NCBI GenBank assembly: GCA_963969495.1
Contig: OZ018321.1
Span: forward strand, 189,617,485 to 189,681,484
Direction: 5' to 3'
Length of the DNA stretch: 64,000 nt
From: Ceratothoa steindachneri
Taxonomy: Eukaryota; Arthropoda; Malacostraca; Isopoda; Cymothoidae
Part shown: in pieces, positions 1-11,185 of the stretch
How the letters are laid out: each line of letters starts with the position of its first letter
How positions within the stretch are numbered: the stretch's first letter is position 1
Notes under the pieces: generated by a model
Databases searched by the model: none
What the model saw: the letters and a program-made list of their open reading frames with translations, nothing else
What the model was told of the DNA's origin: nothing
Translations under genes and position numbers: made by a program

Positions 1-887
1 CCAATCAATGATAAAAAAGGGGGGTTGGTGAGTTCTCCCAGCGTGAGTCACTCCCGCCTATCGATCGGAGAGGTTTCGGATCTTTCAGAAGGCACGCTCC
101 ATGTGCTGCTGTTCGTCCGACCGAGTCGCCAAACCTCGGCGTGCCGTGGCTCCCAACCAAGCAGCACTGACGGTCCCCGAAGGGGCCATCGATTTCTCAC
201 CAGGTGAACAACAACGAAGCACGCCCCGTACTAAACTCCTACTAGTTCCCTTCACAACGGCCAGGATCTCGGAGTAGCGTTCAATGGATATCCCGCCACA
301 CCAAGGAACTCGACCCAAGGCTTTTTATTGGCCTGGCAACCAACATGGGAACAAAGGGCCGTCACCGCGGACCAATGCTACCATAAGCACCCGTCAACGG
401 GCACTGGGAACGGTCAATAATTACGCGCCAGGGAAGGGGTTAACGAGGCACTACCCTCATCCCATTCATCGTGCCACAACGCCTAGGACACCTCTAGTCC
501 TAGTCTCTCGCAACCAGTGAGCGTCGATTGGCGTTGTTTATAGAGGTTCCAAAGCCTCTCTTCTGACGCATGAGGTAGCTTCCAGGTCCTTATAGGTAGA
601 TAGAGGAAGAAAGGGAAAGAGTGACACGATAGGAGTAGGCTTCTTTTTTTTCTCTTTTTGTATGAGTGGGAGATAGGATAAAAGTAAAAAAAAGAGAGGG
701 ATAGAGTAGAAAAAGGAAGGAATGACGCACTTAGTCTGGAACCTCGTTTCCGACCAAATCGACAAGGGAAACCCTACCAGGGGTACCCAGAAGAGGTACC
801 CCAGCCGACATAGCTCGAAAAGTCCAAGGTCCATACAAGCTCTCTTCCCGCGACAAGGGGGCGTCACCTCTCCCTCTCCCTCTCCCT

Positions 888-888
<1 letters not shown>
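1..888 (-). mobile_element. LINE alpha, 5' UTR of a copy running off the left edge
   Basis: This stretch is nearly identical to 37111-37995, the 5' UTR of the minus-strand LINE at 33.05-38.0 kb, and matches the reverse complement of 44430-45310 in the plus-strand copy. On the minus strand the element therefore starts near 888 and its ORF1 should begin just left of base 1. The sense strand holds a short ORF at 318-85 (77 codons) that recurs in all three 5' UTRs. GC content is clearly higher than in the flanks. The start of the element abuts a (GA)n tract at 889-924. The plus-strand open frames here are antisense shadows. Confidence 0.85.

Positions 889-924
<36 letters not shown>
889..924. repeat. 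(GA)n microsatellite
   Basis: Uninterrupted GA dinucleotides immediately outside the 5' end of the LINE at the left edge; preceded by four CCCTCT-type units that may belong to the element. Confidence 0.95.
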
Positions 925-925
<1 letters not shown>

Positions 926-926
<1 letters not shown>

Positions 927-3900
927 ACGAATAGATTATTAGGTGGCGAGTAAACAAGTTTTCTAGAAGAGAAGATCAGACGGGTATAGTAGGTGAGTTA
1001 GCTCAGCTACCAGACATGGAGGGCCTGTTGAAGAAGTAGGGGGGCGGGCGGATCAACGCCCTAAAAACCTGGGGCCTTTTGCTGCCATTTTAATGAGTGC
1101 CCTCTCGACTCGGTCGGCGGGGTTTGCAATGGCAGTCCTTCTTTCAATCAAGATCCCTTTCTAAGTATTCATTTTATTTCTCTATTGTTTGTCTTTGTCC
1201 TCATCCTCTCGTCAGTGAGTAAAGGAGTCCTCTTTGGCTATACATCACAAGTTTCCTCAACTTTTCATTTTCTTCCTCTTCCTTTTGGTTTCCTTTCCAA
1301 ATTCCAACGTTGTATGCTAGTACTGCCTTCGCATAGACTTCCAGGCTTCGCTTCAGGCCTCGTTTCTTTGGCTAGGAATCGCCGAAGGCCTTAAATGAAT
1401 CCTCTCGGCCCTAACCTTTGGGGTATAAAGGTGTGACGATGCTGTAGCTTTCGAACTTGATTTCAGACTTGGCCGGGTTGAGTAGAGTCCACCAAATTGC
1501 TCAATGCAGTGTGAAAGAGTCACATAATACTATGGTAACATTTTATCTGCTATTTCTTGGATTTTCTGCTATTTTTTATGCTATTGTTTCTGGTTTTTCT
1601 CCATTTTTTTCTTCTCTGATGTTTTTGTTTGTGATTATTTTCTGATTTTGTTTCTATTTTTGTTTAATTTTTTTCACTTTTCTGATTTTTTTTTTATTTT
1701 TGTTTTTTTTCTTAATGTTTTTTCGATTTTTTTCTTATATTTTTTTCTTGAGCTACATGAATAAAAGGTATACATGTAGATAAATGTGTACCTTTGTTCT
1801 AGAAAGAGCCAAAACGCATGATTCTAAGTGGTGCACATGTAGCTTCTTTTTGCTTTTCGGGCTGGGTTAAGAGGATTCAAGGGTCTTTGCTGGTCTTTAT
1901 TCTCTAGTAATCTCTTTTTCCTGTTCATTTATCTTATATTTTCCCTTCGCTCATTACCTCCCACACTCTCGGGAGAAAGGAGGAATTTCAAAAACAGATT
2001 TGGAGGAAAGAAAGAATATATGCACCCGATGAGATCACTAAATGCAGAGAGTAGAGACATACACGAAGGAAAACGGAAAAGCACAAGATTATTTAAAAGG
2101 GCATTCGAGGCGCAAGACTGGAATAACAACCTTCGTCAAACCTTAATCCCGTAAGGGCGTATGAGGAACTTTGAGACAGGAGTTACTACGTTGAACAACG
2201 ATGAAAAAATTACGAACTTAAACCCCTTTTAGGGGCCTCTTGCAGGAAAAGGTAGTCAATGGGGAAAATTCCCACTGTGGGGAAAATAATAAATTACCCT
2301 AAATAACACTGATAACTGAAAGCAAATGCAAATTTCTCCCTTGTTTTCGACGACTGTGATTGGTTAGAGTCAGCGTGACGTAAATCACGTCATTGATGAG
2401 ATGTCAAGCCTGTGTAAACAAAGGCAATTCATCAGAGCTTGACCAAGGCCAGGGAAAGTACATTGAAGTTAGCCCCCTTTTGTTATAAATATGTAACATA
2501 TGTATTTTTAAGGTTTGAATTTATGACGTTTACTGGTACTACAGGAAGCGAAGGTCCCATACGTCTAGGGTACAAAATATTAGTAATTAATATTAATCGC
2601 TGCAGTATGGTATAGACAAAATCTTTTGGCCCGTTTGGATAGACATGGATTTCAGCTTAAGTGTAAAGAATTAAATTTTCTCCCTCCATCCCCAGCACTT
2701 GCGATTTCACCCTAAATCATCTTTTATTTCTTTGCTCGTTTATTTATTAGGTTTACGTCTCTTTTTCCACCTCTTGATGGACCCAATTGAATGTGAGAAG
2801 GCGCTAACTCTCTTCAGATTGAAAAAGATTATATGGACCATGTAAAGATTAGATGCCACAAGGTATATGATGGCAGCTTATCTTGTTTAAATTTTAGGGT
2901 TGCTTTTCGTTGCAAGCTGAGTCAGGTTAGGTTAGGAGAGAAAGAACTTAGCACCACACTTTTCATGTTTTCTGCGGGTCAATTGCTTCTCATTCATTAT
3001 CCTTTCTTCTGGGTTTTTTTTTTATAGTGCTACCTTATTACCATGTTATTTTTTGTTTGCTTATATTTAGGTAATCTTAATCCAATAATACAGTTTCATT
3101 TCCTCCTACAAATAGACATCTCTCATGACACTTTATATTTACCAAGTTATTTCAGGGTCAAATTTGGGGGTCAAACGGATTCCGAGGCTGCTGATTATTG
3201 CCATGTCAGATTATGATGTGGGAAAAAAACTAATGGGTTCACTCAAGGCCAATGCACTTTAGTTTATGCTCGACCAATTAAAATGGTCATCTAGGTCATT
3301 TTTTACAAATTTCAGAGCTGCCGTTAATGCCTTATGCGGGAAGGACATTCCTTGGAATCACGAATGTAAGTAAAAATAAAGTATTCACAATGTCGGTTAG
3401 ACTTGATTAGAGTCCATTGCTTCTCATTCTAATGTGTGGGCTAGATTAGTTTGGGTGAGGGGCAGGAGTAACATTAGCACCGTGGTGACAGCTGCGGGTC
3501 GTAATACGTGAATAAATATGACTGCATAATAATAAAAATAAGCTGAAGCGTTGGAGTGGCAACCCCCCTCGTGTATAATAACCTCGTAAATCATTGAATA
3601 ACCTTGGATCTGTTAGGGGGACTCTCCGGGCTCTTTTATCTCCTACCTTTAATTCTGCCTCCTATGGCATTAACCTTTGTCTAAATGACCACATAGTTAA
3701 TTAATTCACCATGCAGTCGAATCAACATAAAGCCGAGACCAGCGAGAATCGGCGTGCCCTTATTCACACCATGTTGTAGAATGCGTTGAGCGCAACATTA
3801 TGCTTATGTCCCCCCTTCACAATGCTACATGCATTTGCTAGTGTTCCTGATGAGCAGTGGTTGCCCACTTGACTTGGCGGAAACTACATATTTGAATCCC

Positions 3901-3960
3901 ATCGGTTTCAATGTGTATTTAGTATATAATCTGCATCTTCATTTACATAGGTAATGTAGG
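926..3960. other. Unannotated AT-rich DNA
   Basis: No gene recognised on either strand. Notable only for a T-rich, C-poor run at about 1520-1760, a GC-richer patch at 1030-1140, and the motif cluster at 2358-2491 listed separately. Open frames in this stretch are short, hydrophobic and low in complexity. Confidence 0.6.
2358..2491 (+). promoter_or_regulatory. Promoter-like motif cluster (CCAAT, split CRE, TATA)
   Basis: GATTGG (inverted CCAAT box) lies at 2358-2363. The half-sites TGACGT and ACGTCA lie at 2376-2381 and 2387-2392 and form a small palindrome resembling a split CRE. TATAAATA is at 2484-2491. Order and spacing resemble a pol II core promoter, but no convincing transcript or coding region follows, so this could be chance in AT-rich DNA. 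Confidence 0.2.
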
Positions 3961-4040
3961 TGGTAGCCGAGTGGTTTGAAGCATTGGCTCGAAGAACGAT
4001 GCGCGTTTTTGCATCGAGTTTTTTCCCTACCCTATTCAGC
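3961..4040 (+). pseudogene. tRNA-Ser-like relic or tRNA-derived SINE head
   Basis: GGTAGCCGAGTGGTTTGAAG matches the 5' half and A box of eukaryotic tRNA-Ser. It is followed by a Ser-like anticodon arm (CGA in the loop of CTCGAAG) and a variable arm that pairs perfectly (GATGC with GCATC around a GCGTTTTT loop). The T arm is degraded to a T run and lacks a B box, so it should not be functional. Confidence 0.4.
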
Positions 4041-6178
4041 GGGTACAATTTTGTGTATCGGGAGGTGCAATGGTGCGCCGCGAGGGGCTTCAGAATCTCT
4101 TCTGCTGAACTACTTAAATACGAAGTCTCGAAATTAAGTCAAGTTTAAAAATATCATTTACAATCTGATTGTTCAGATCCTCTCAGAGAAGAATAGAATG
4201 TCCTTGTGTTTCTGTACTAAACAGGATTATTGTAGTTGCCTCATTTCCTCGAATTAAATAAAAAAAAAAAATTTCAAACAAGTTTCTACGAATTTAAAAA
4301 AGTTGTCATAAAGAGCAAACCACCTTTATATTTTAAATTTATTGCCTAGCTATTTTGTTACGTAACGTGTTAATTTTGTTTACCTATGTATGCGAGTGGA
4401 AGAGCTCAAAACGTAGTCAATTTCGCTATCTATCGACTTACATCAATGGTAGACCTTATGGTCTCAGAGTTAAGTCCCATAAGGAAATAGACGTGTGTTA
4501 ATTTACTGTTCATGGTCTATAGCAAACATTTAATTCTCAAATGGCAGTATAAGACCTTTGCATTGCCGTCTGTGGCCGTAAACTTTATTATATAGAAATT
4601 TTTGCGTGGGAGGGTTTGCACTTAAGCAATGGTCCATAGAAAAAAAAAGACGAGATGAATGATGGTTAAGTGTGCGAGAAGGGTGTGGGTAGAGAAGAAG
4701 AATCAAAATGAAAAAGAAAAGTTGATACGAAATCATTGGGTCGATGATGGCAATGGATGCCATTTCATCGCTAGACAAGTCCAACATACTTCAAACCTCC
4801 AAACAAAACAACCTTGTACTCACTTCTGAACCTCTGAGAGTGGAGATACGACTTTTGAGCTTAGCTGTTCAGAACTTGACTCTGTAATATAGAGTATCCA
4901 CTGAATGTGAAACCCCAAAGAAAATTCAATAATTTTTAGAGATTTAAGTAAACAGACAAAATACAAATACGATTCGAATGCAAAAATAATTGGCGATTTA
5001 AAAGATTTATGTATATTTATGCAAAACTAAACAGGGATGAATTACAAGCTCCATTGAGAAATTAATCAGATCTGACCATTTTGGCTCCATTGTAGCTCAC
5101 AAGTGGACGTAAATGTTCTAAGTGTATTAGGTGACATTAAATTTAAAATTTCGTCCTTTCTGTTGATATAAATATTTTATTTTCTTTAAAGGAACATAAA
5201 TTATTGAATTTTATTGGAGCCTATGTACTAAAAATCTGATACATCAGCATCAGCAAAATAATCGGGATCATCTCCATCGTCATTATAACCACACTTTTGA
5301 ATGTGGATTATTAAGCATCTGTTTTATTGATGGCAGAAAACGCGTACGAGTTGAAAGAGGAACCCACCTTTTGAGATAATCAAGGTTTATTTAAATTGCC
5401 ACCCAGAGAAGAATTATTAAGATAAAAGACTCATCTGGACCTCCTGAAGTTGAAAGAAAGCTCATTAGAGTAGAATTTATACACGAGAGTACAATATTAC
5501 ATATAATTATTATGTGAACTATTGAGTTTAAAATGTACGTTCTCATCTCCCAACTTATGCAGGCTTCGTAATGCATACATTCCTTTGTAGATAGGTCTTA
5601 CGACAGCTGCATCATCGGTCAAAAGGAAAGTTGTAGGGTCAGCCAGATGCAGTAGGGTCAGCCGGATGTCAAAAGGTCAGGTTGGTGTATCAATAGAGGG
5701 AAACATAAGTTTTCTCCTGGTTCGAGAAATGAGCGAATCGCGTATTTCCCCGCTTTTTTCCTCATCGACGTCCTACTTCCCGTTGATTGTACAACAAACT
5801 AATGTATGCACTTATCTCTGCAGTATCAATCCTAATTGTCACATTAACAATCCTGTTTGCCAATAATTGTGGTTTGTGGAATCAGTTGGCCAGGAAATCC
5901 CCAGGGATAAAATGAGCGCACAACTCGAATATCAGTAAAATACCGTCGCCTACCAACTCATGTCAAAATTCCAGGAAATTCGAACATTTGTTTTGTTTTT
6001 CATTTTTCTTGTTATTTACAAGTTATAGAAAATCATAGAGTGAAAAGATAATTAAAAAAACAAACAATCGTCACCAAAACTTGGCGAGCGATTGAATGGA
6101 GTGAAAATAGCGTACAAGTCATAGGCACTAGGTTAGGGAAAAGTACAAGTAAATAGAATAACTTGCTATCACACACAC
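4041..6178. other. Unannotated AT-rich DNA
   Basis: I see no coding region, RNA gene or element here. The open frames are short, low in complexity and resemble nothing I recognise. Confidence 0.6.
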
Positions 6179-6535
6179 AGATAGAGAAGAGAGAGACAAA
6201 AAGAGAGAGAGAGAGAGAGAGCAAGAGAGTAAGAAAAGGGAATAAAAGAGATAGTACGAGAGAGTAAGGAAGAGCAAAGGTGAAACAGATAATAAGATAT
6301 AGTAAGAAAAAGAGAATACGAAAGAGAGAGAGAGAGAGAGAGTAATAAAGAGAAAGGTAAGAAAGAAAACGTAATAAAGAGAGAGTAAAAAATAAAGAGT
6401 AAGAGAGAGTAACACAGAGCGAGTAAGAAAAAATGAGTAAGAGAGAAAGAATAAGATAGAGGGAAAGATAGAAAGAAAGAGAGAGAATAAAAAAGAGCTA
6501 AGAAGAGAAAGAGAATACGAGAGAGTTACAAGGAA
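6179..6535. repeat. GA-rich degenerate microsatellite region
   Basis: Repeated GAGAGA, GAGTAAGA and AGAAAGAGA blocks on the plus strand. The serine- and leucine-rich minus-strand open frames here are produced by the repeat. Confidence 0.9.
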
Positions 6536-6789
6536 TTACAAGCAAAAGTAGTACTTCATAAGTTCTTGTGAACAATACCAATGAGGTACCGTATACAAAG
6601 GCCTACTAACAAGTCTGAGGGAAAGTATAGCAAAAAAATGTAGACTTTCCCCTCCCACTTCTACCAACGCAATATTTCGGTATGGAAATTGAAGAACGAC
6701 CGAGGCATATTGAAAAATAACATACCTACAAATTATGAGAGAATAGCTGAAATATTTCTAAGTTTTCGATTGCCTATTCTAACTAGTGC

Positions 6790-8562
6790 AGTACTCTGTC
6801 CAGCTGAGACTTAAACAGTTCACTACCTCCGCTGAATGATGGTTCCATCTTTCACAGATACTGTACGAGTAAAGGTTCCCGCACAAGCTTGTCCTAAATT
6901 TGGGTTAATTTAATTAGTAACCGTGGTTGCGCGTGCGATTCATGTTCAAGGTGAACAACTTCCTGTAGTCCACGTTTTCTACTTCCCGTAAAAGTTTATA
7001 CGTCTCCGTGAGTTAGCCACGTATACGGCGCGTCTCCAAGAAGAACAACCCTAATTCTCATAGACGGCATCGTTATCCTTTGTGTGTCTAAGTGAGGGGG
7101 GTTTGTTCGGTTGCCCTAGCCTGAACCCTTTCTAGCCATTCAATATCTTTGCGCAGCGATGGTGACCAGAATTGTACGGTGTACTCAAGGTGGGAACGGA
7201 CTAGAAGGTTGTACAGGGCGAACACAATCTCCTTGTTTCGGAAACTAAATTGTGTCTTTATGTACCCCAACAGTCTCCTCTGAGCACTTTTTCTAACTCG
7301 GCGCACTGCCTAGAGAACTCCAGATATATGTTGATTTGCACGCCTAAATACTTCTCCAGTTCAGTCGTCTCCCAAGACTTTACCCAACAGATAGAAGTCT
7401 TATTGGGGGTTAGCGTGACCGATATGCATCATCTTGCATTTATCAAGGTTGAATATCATCTGCCACATCTTGGACCATTTACCTAAGCTGCGAAGGCTTT
7501 CTCTCAGGCGTTCTACTCCTTCGTGCGAGCTAACCCGACGGCCGCCTAGTTCGGAATCTTCCGCAAACTTTACTATTGAACATAGCAGTCCTAAGTCTAT
7601 ATCATTGATGTAAATAATGAACAGCAGTGGGCCGAAGACGGAGCCCTAGGGCACCCCATTTGTCACTGAGGCCTATCTCGAGGCTGCCCCTCTTACATTT
7701 ACTTTCTGCCTCTGGTCAATTAACTTAGCTATTGAGCATAGCAGTCATTTTTCTATATCTTTGATGTAGACAATGAACAGCAGTGGATCGAGGACCGAGT
7801 CCTGGGGCACCCTTTTGTTTAGTGGGGCCTACCTTGAGGCTGCCCTTCTGACTTTAACCCTCTGCCTCTGTTCCGTCAACCTGTTCTCACTCCAGTCGGC
7901 TACTTTCCTGGTAATGCCACTACGCAGCTTTGCTCATTAACCTGTGGAGGGTCACCTCATCGAAGTCCTTTTGAAAGTCTAGGTATAAGATGTTCCCAGC
8001 CCGAGCTCGATCGTACTCACTCAATATATTAAGGAAGAATTCTGGTAGAACTGTGAGACGCGATCAGTTTCTGCGAAACCCATGCTAGGAGTCTAAGATT
8101 ATGTTGTGAGATTCTAGGTACTCGACTATGCGACCAGCGATTATGCTTTCTAGCAGTTTTCCCACTATGGACGTCAGACTAATTAGCAGCTAATTACCCG
8201 AGCTTTCGCTTTCTCCCTTTTATATAAATGGGTGTAACGTCTGCCATCCTCTAGTCTTCTGGCACCTGTCTCGGTTCAAGCGAATTAGTGAACATCGCAG
8301 AAAGGCCTAGCCGCCACTTTATCGTTATCTACTAGTTCGTATAGGTTGTTCCTCTCTTCGAGGTGAACTTCCTTCGTAAACTCGGCCACGAAGTAGTCGT
8401 TCAACACGTTGGCGATGTCCGGGTCCTAATTCTGTAACAGGTCATCCTCGTCTCTCAGGGGACCTATTCGAAGGCGAACCGGTTTGTAGCTGTTGACGTG
8501 CAGGAAGAATTCTTTCGGCTTCTCTTTGCAGAGGGACGCGACCCGAAGTTCCTCACCGGCAA
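6790..8562 (-). mobile_element. LINE gamma relic: CR1/L2-like ORF2, RT to C terminus
   Basis: Reading the minus strand from 8562 down gives, in several frames, the linker before the RT (CKEKPKEFF), a degraded RT with FIIYINDIDLGLL and KFAEDSELG (box C, FADD changed to FAED), then KCKMMHIGHANPQ. It continues with LGYIKTQFSFRNKEIV and the C-terminal block NRTRNHGY and CGNLYSYSI. Stops and frameshifts are frequent, so this is an old dead copy. The order of blocks matches the alpha family, but similarity is much lower. The endonuclease and ORF1 are absent. The 5' truncation point abuts GA-rich DNA at 8563. Confidence 0.85.
7573..7884 (-). repeat. 156-bp tandem duplication inside LINE gamma
   Basis: Two adjacent diverged copies, 7573-7728 and 7729-7884, each cover RT box B and the IYINDI stretch. 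The period of 156 bp is 52 codons, so the duplication preserves the reading frame. Confidence 0.8.
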
Positions 8563-8660
8563 GAGAGAGAGAAAGAGAGAGTAAGAAATCAAGAGTAAGA
8601 AAGAGAAAAGGAGAGTATATTAGAGAAAGATAGAGAGAAAAATATATAGAGAGAAACCAC
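8563..8660. repeat. GA-rich microsatellite
   Basis: GAGAGA and AAGAGAAA units separating the 5'-truncated end of LINE gamma from the 5'-truncated end of the alpha copy that begins near 8720. Confidence 0.9.
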
Positions 8661-8719
8661 GCAACGCAGAGTAATTATGTTAAACCTAAAAATCAATCAA
8701 AACTGTAGGATGAGTGTAG

Positions 8720-11185
8720 CTCTTGCATCGTTATGGGTGACTTCAACAGCCAAGTTGACTGGGAAACCAGAGCAGCCTGTGGCGAGAGCGCGCTACTCCT
8801 GGAGTTCGCCAACAACGAGTTCTTCACTCAATGGGTCAGAGAACCGACGAGAGGTAACAATATCCTTGACTTGGTCTTCACCTCTGAAGATGATATCTTT
8901 GAGGATCTCTTTGTAGGCGAAGAGCTTGGTGGCAGTGATCACCAGCTAATTAGATTTACCATCAAGATCCCGAAGGTAAGGTCTGTTGCCAGTCAATCAA
9001 GGAAACTTGACTTGAGAAGAGCAGACTTTGCAAACCTTCGTGCTGGACTGACTGACGTGAGGCTAGAAGTGTGCGATGCTGTTGAAGACTCGTGGAATAG
9101 TTTCAAAACCACATTTATGAGTCTTCAATTGCGTTTCATCCCTCTGAAATGCTCCCGTCGGTCTTCTGTTCAACCAAAGTGGTTTAATCGAGAAATCGGC
9201 CAACTGCTTAGGGAGAAGAGAACTGTGTACCGGCAATCGAAGATCTCGGGTGACTTTGACGAATACCAGAGGCTAGCCAGGAGAGTAAAGTCCAGCATAA
9301 GGGCGAATAAGCGGTCTGAGAAACTCCCAGTGGTGAGACTCTGTAAGAGAATCTTAAGGAGTTCTTTGGATATGTAAACAGCCGTAAACCAATCCGTCGA
9401 ACGATTGGCCCTTTGAGGAATGAGAAGGGGGCATTAAAGCACTTAGATGCAGGAAAATGCTAACCTCCTCAACGACTACTTCTCTTCAGTGTTTACTGAA
9501 GAATGTGGTCCCATCCCCCAGCCGACGGATTCCTACTCGGGGGAAAAGCTGGAGGATATGGACTTCACCGAAGTTGAAATCCAAAAGAAGATCAGTGACC
9601 TAATGACGAATAAGTCACCTGGCCCGGATGGGTTTCTACCTAAAGTGTTGAAAGAAGTGCGCGATCAAGTGTCACGACACCTGAGCGCAATCTCCAACAT
9701 GTCAATCCGGACCAAATGCGTTCCTAGAGACTGGCGTGAGGTGGAGGTGACTCCTATCTTCAAGAAAGGAGACCGTAACCAACCGTCGAACTACCGACCT
9801 ATCAGTCTGACTTCGATAGTCAGTAAACTCATGGAAAGCATCATGGTGGACAAAGTGACGTCGTATTTAGAGTCAAACCTGCTACTGAGGAGTTCCCAGC
9901 ACGGCTTCCGAAGGCAACGGTCATGCCTGACGAACCTTGTGGAATTCTTCCACTTCGTTTTCAGTGAGCACGATCGGGACAAGGCGGTGGATGTGGTCTA
10001 CCTAGACTTTGAGAAAGCCTTTGATAAGGTACCACACCGCCGCCTTCTCCGGAAAGTGCGAGCGCTAGGCATTGACGGAAATGTAGCCGGCTGGATCGAG
10101 AACTAGCTAAGTGGCAGACGGCAACGGGTGGTGGTGAATGGACAGTCTTCTAAGTGGGTGCCCGTTACTAGCGCGGTGCCTCAAGGTTCTGTCCTGGTAC
10201 CACTACTATTCATCATCTACGTCAACGACATGGACGGTGACATGGTTGCCAAAATCTCCAAATTTGCCGACGATACCAAGCTTGGTATGAACGTTGCAAA
10301 GGATGGAAATACTGCCCGCTTGCAGGAAGATCTTGTGAAGATTGGGGAGTGGTCGGACACGTGGCAAATGCCTTTTAACGTGAACAAATGCAAAGTGATG
10401 CATATCGGCCACAGAAACCACCAATCTCAGTATATCCTTAAGGGCACTGCTATTGAATCCACCGACACTGAGAAGGACTTGGGTGTAACTATTACTAGCG
10501 ACCTCAAGTTCTCGAAACAGTGCATCGAGGCAGAGAAGAAAGCCCAAAGGATGTTAGGCTACATAAAGCGCCAGTTCGGATACCGTAACAAGGAGATAGT
10601 ACTTTGTCTGTACAACTCCCTCGTTCGGCCGCACCTGGAGTATGCCGTACAATTTTGGAGTCCTTCGTTTCGAAAGGATATCGCAAGGTTAAAACGCGTA
10701 CAAGCCAGGGCAACCAAGCTGATTCCCTCTATCCGACATAAAAGTTATGAGGATAGACTAAGGGAATTAGATCTGTTCTCGCTGAAAACCCGTAGACTGC
10801 GTGGTCAGCTCATCGAAATTTTCAAAATACTTCGAGGGTTTGACAATGTTGACTACCGGGTTATTTTTACTCTGAGTGAGAACAGAACGCGCAATCACGG
10901 CTTCAAACTTGAACTGAAGCGTTACAACCGCAATCTCTGTGGAAATTTTTTCACTTACAGTATCTGCGGTAAGTGGAACGCACTTCCAGTGGAAGTTGTC
11001 AACAGTGAATCTGTTGACCAGTTCAAGTCAAGACTAGACAAAGTCTTGAAACGTGGCCGTTTAGGGACGCAAAACAATTGAGCAGCCATGTGCCTGCTCG
11101 ATTGCTAGTCCAAAGGTACCCTCTTTGAATGGACCGTAAGGTGTCCTAGGGTACTTCCTTTCCTTGTTACTCCTTGTTACTCCTT
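8720..11185 (+). mobile_element. LINE alpha, 5'-truncated copy
   Basis: Homology to the two long alpha copies begins near 8720, inside the endonuclease domain, and runs through the ORF2 stop, the 3' UTR with its conserved stem-loop (11113-11156) and the TTACTCCTTG tail repeats ending near 11185. ORF1, the 5' UTR and the first third of ORF2 are missing, the usual outcome of incomplete reverse transcription. Confidence 0.9.
8721..11081 (+). pseudogene. LINE alpha ORF2 fragment (endonuclease C half and reverse transcriptase)
   Basis: The fragment starts at the GDFN motif of the AP-like endonuclease and keeps the SDH motif (GGSDHQLIRF). After a one-base deletion near 9345 the RT follows: LTSIVSKLMESIMVDK, QHGFRRQRSC, box A YLDFEKAFDKVPH, box B VPQGSVLVPLLF, box C KFADDTKLG. 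A TGG to TAG change near 10105 (ENW to EN-stop) interrupts it between boxes A and B. The C-terminal NRTRNHGFKLELKRYNR block and the stop at 11081 are intact. It can encode no complete enzyme. Confidence 0.9.

Noticed and set aside
284..520. Plus-strand frames such as MDIPPHQGTRPKAF, recurring at 37394
   Set aside because: Antisense to the LINE 5' UTR; recurrence is explained by the copies being homologous, and no independent evidence of coding exists.
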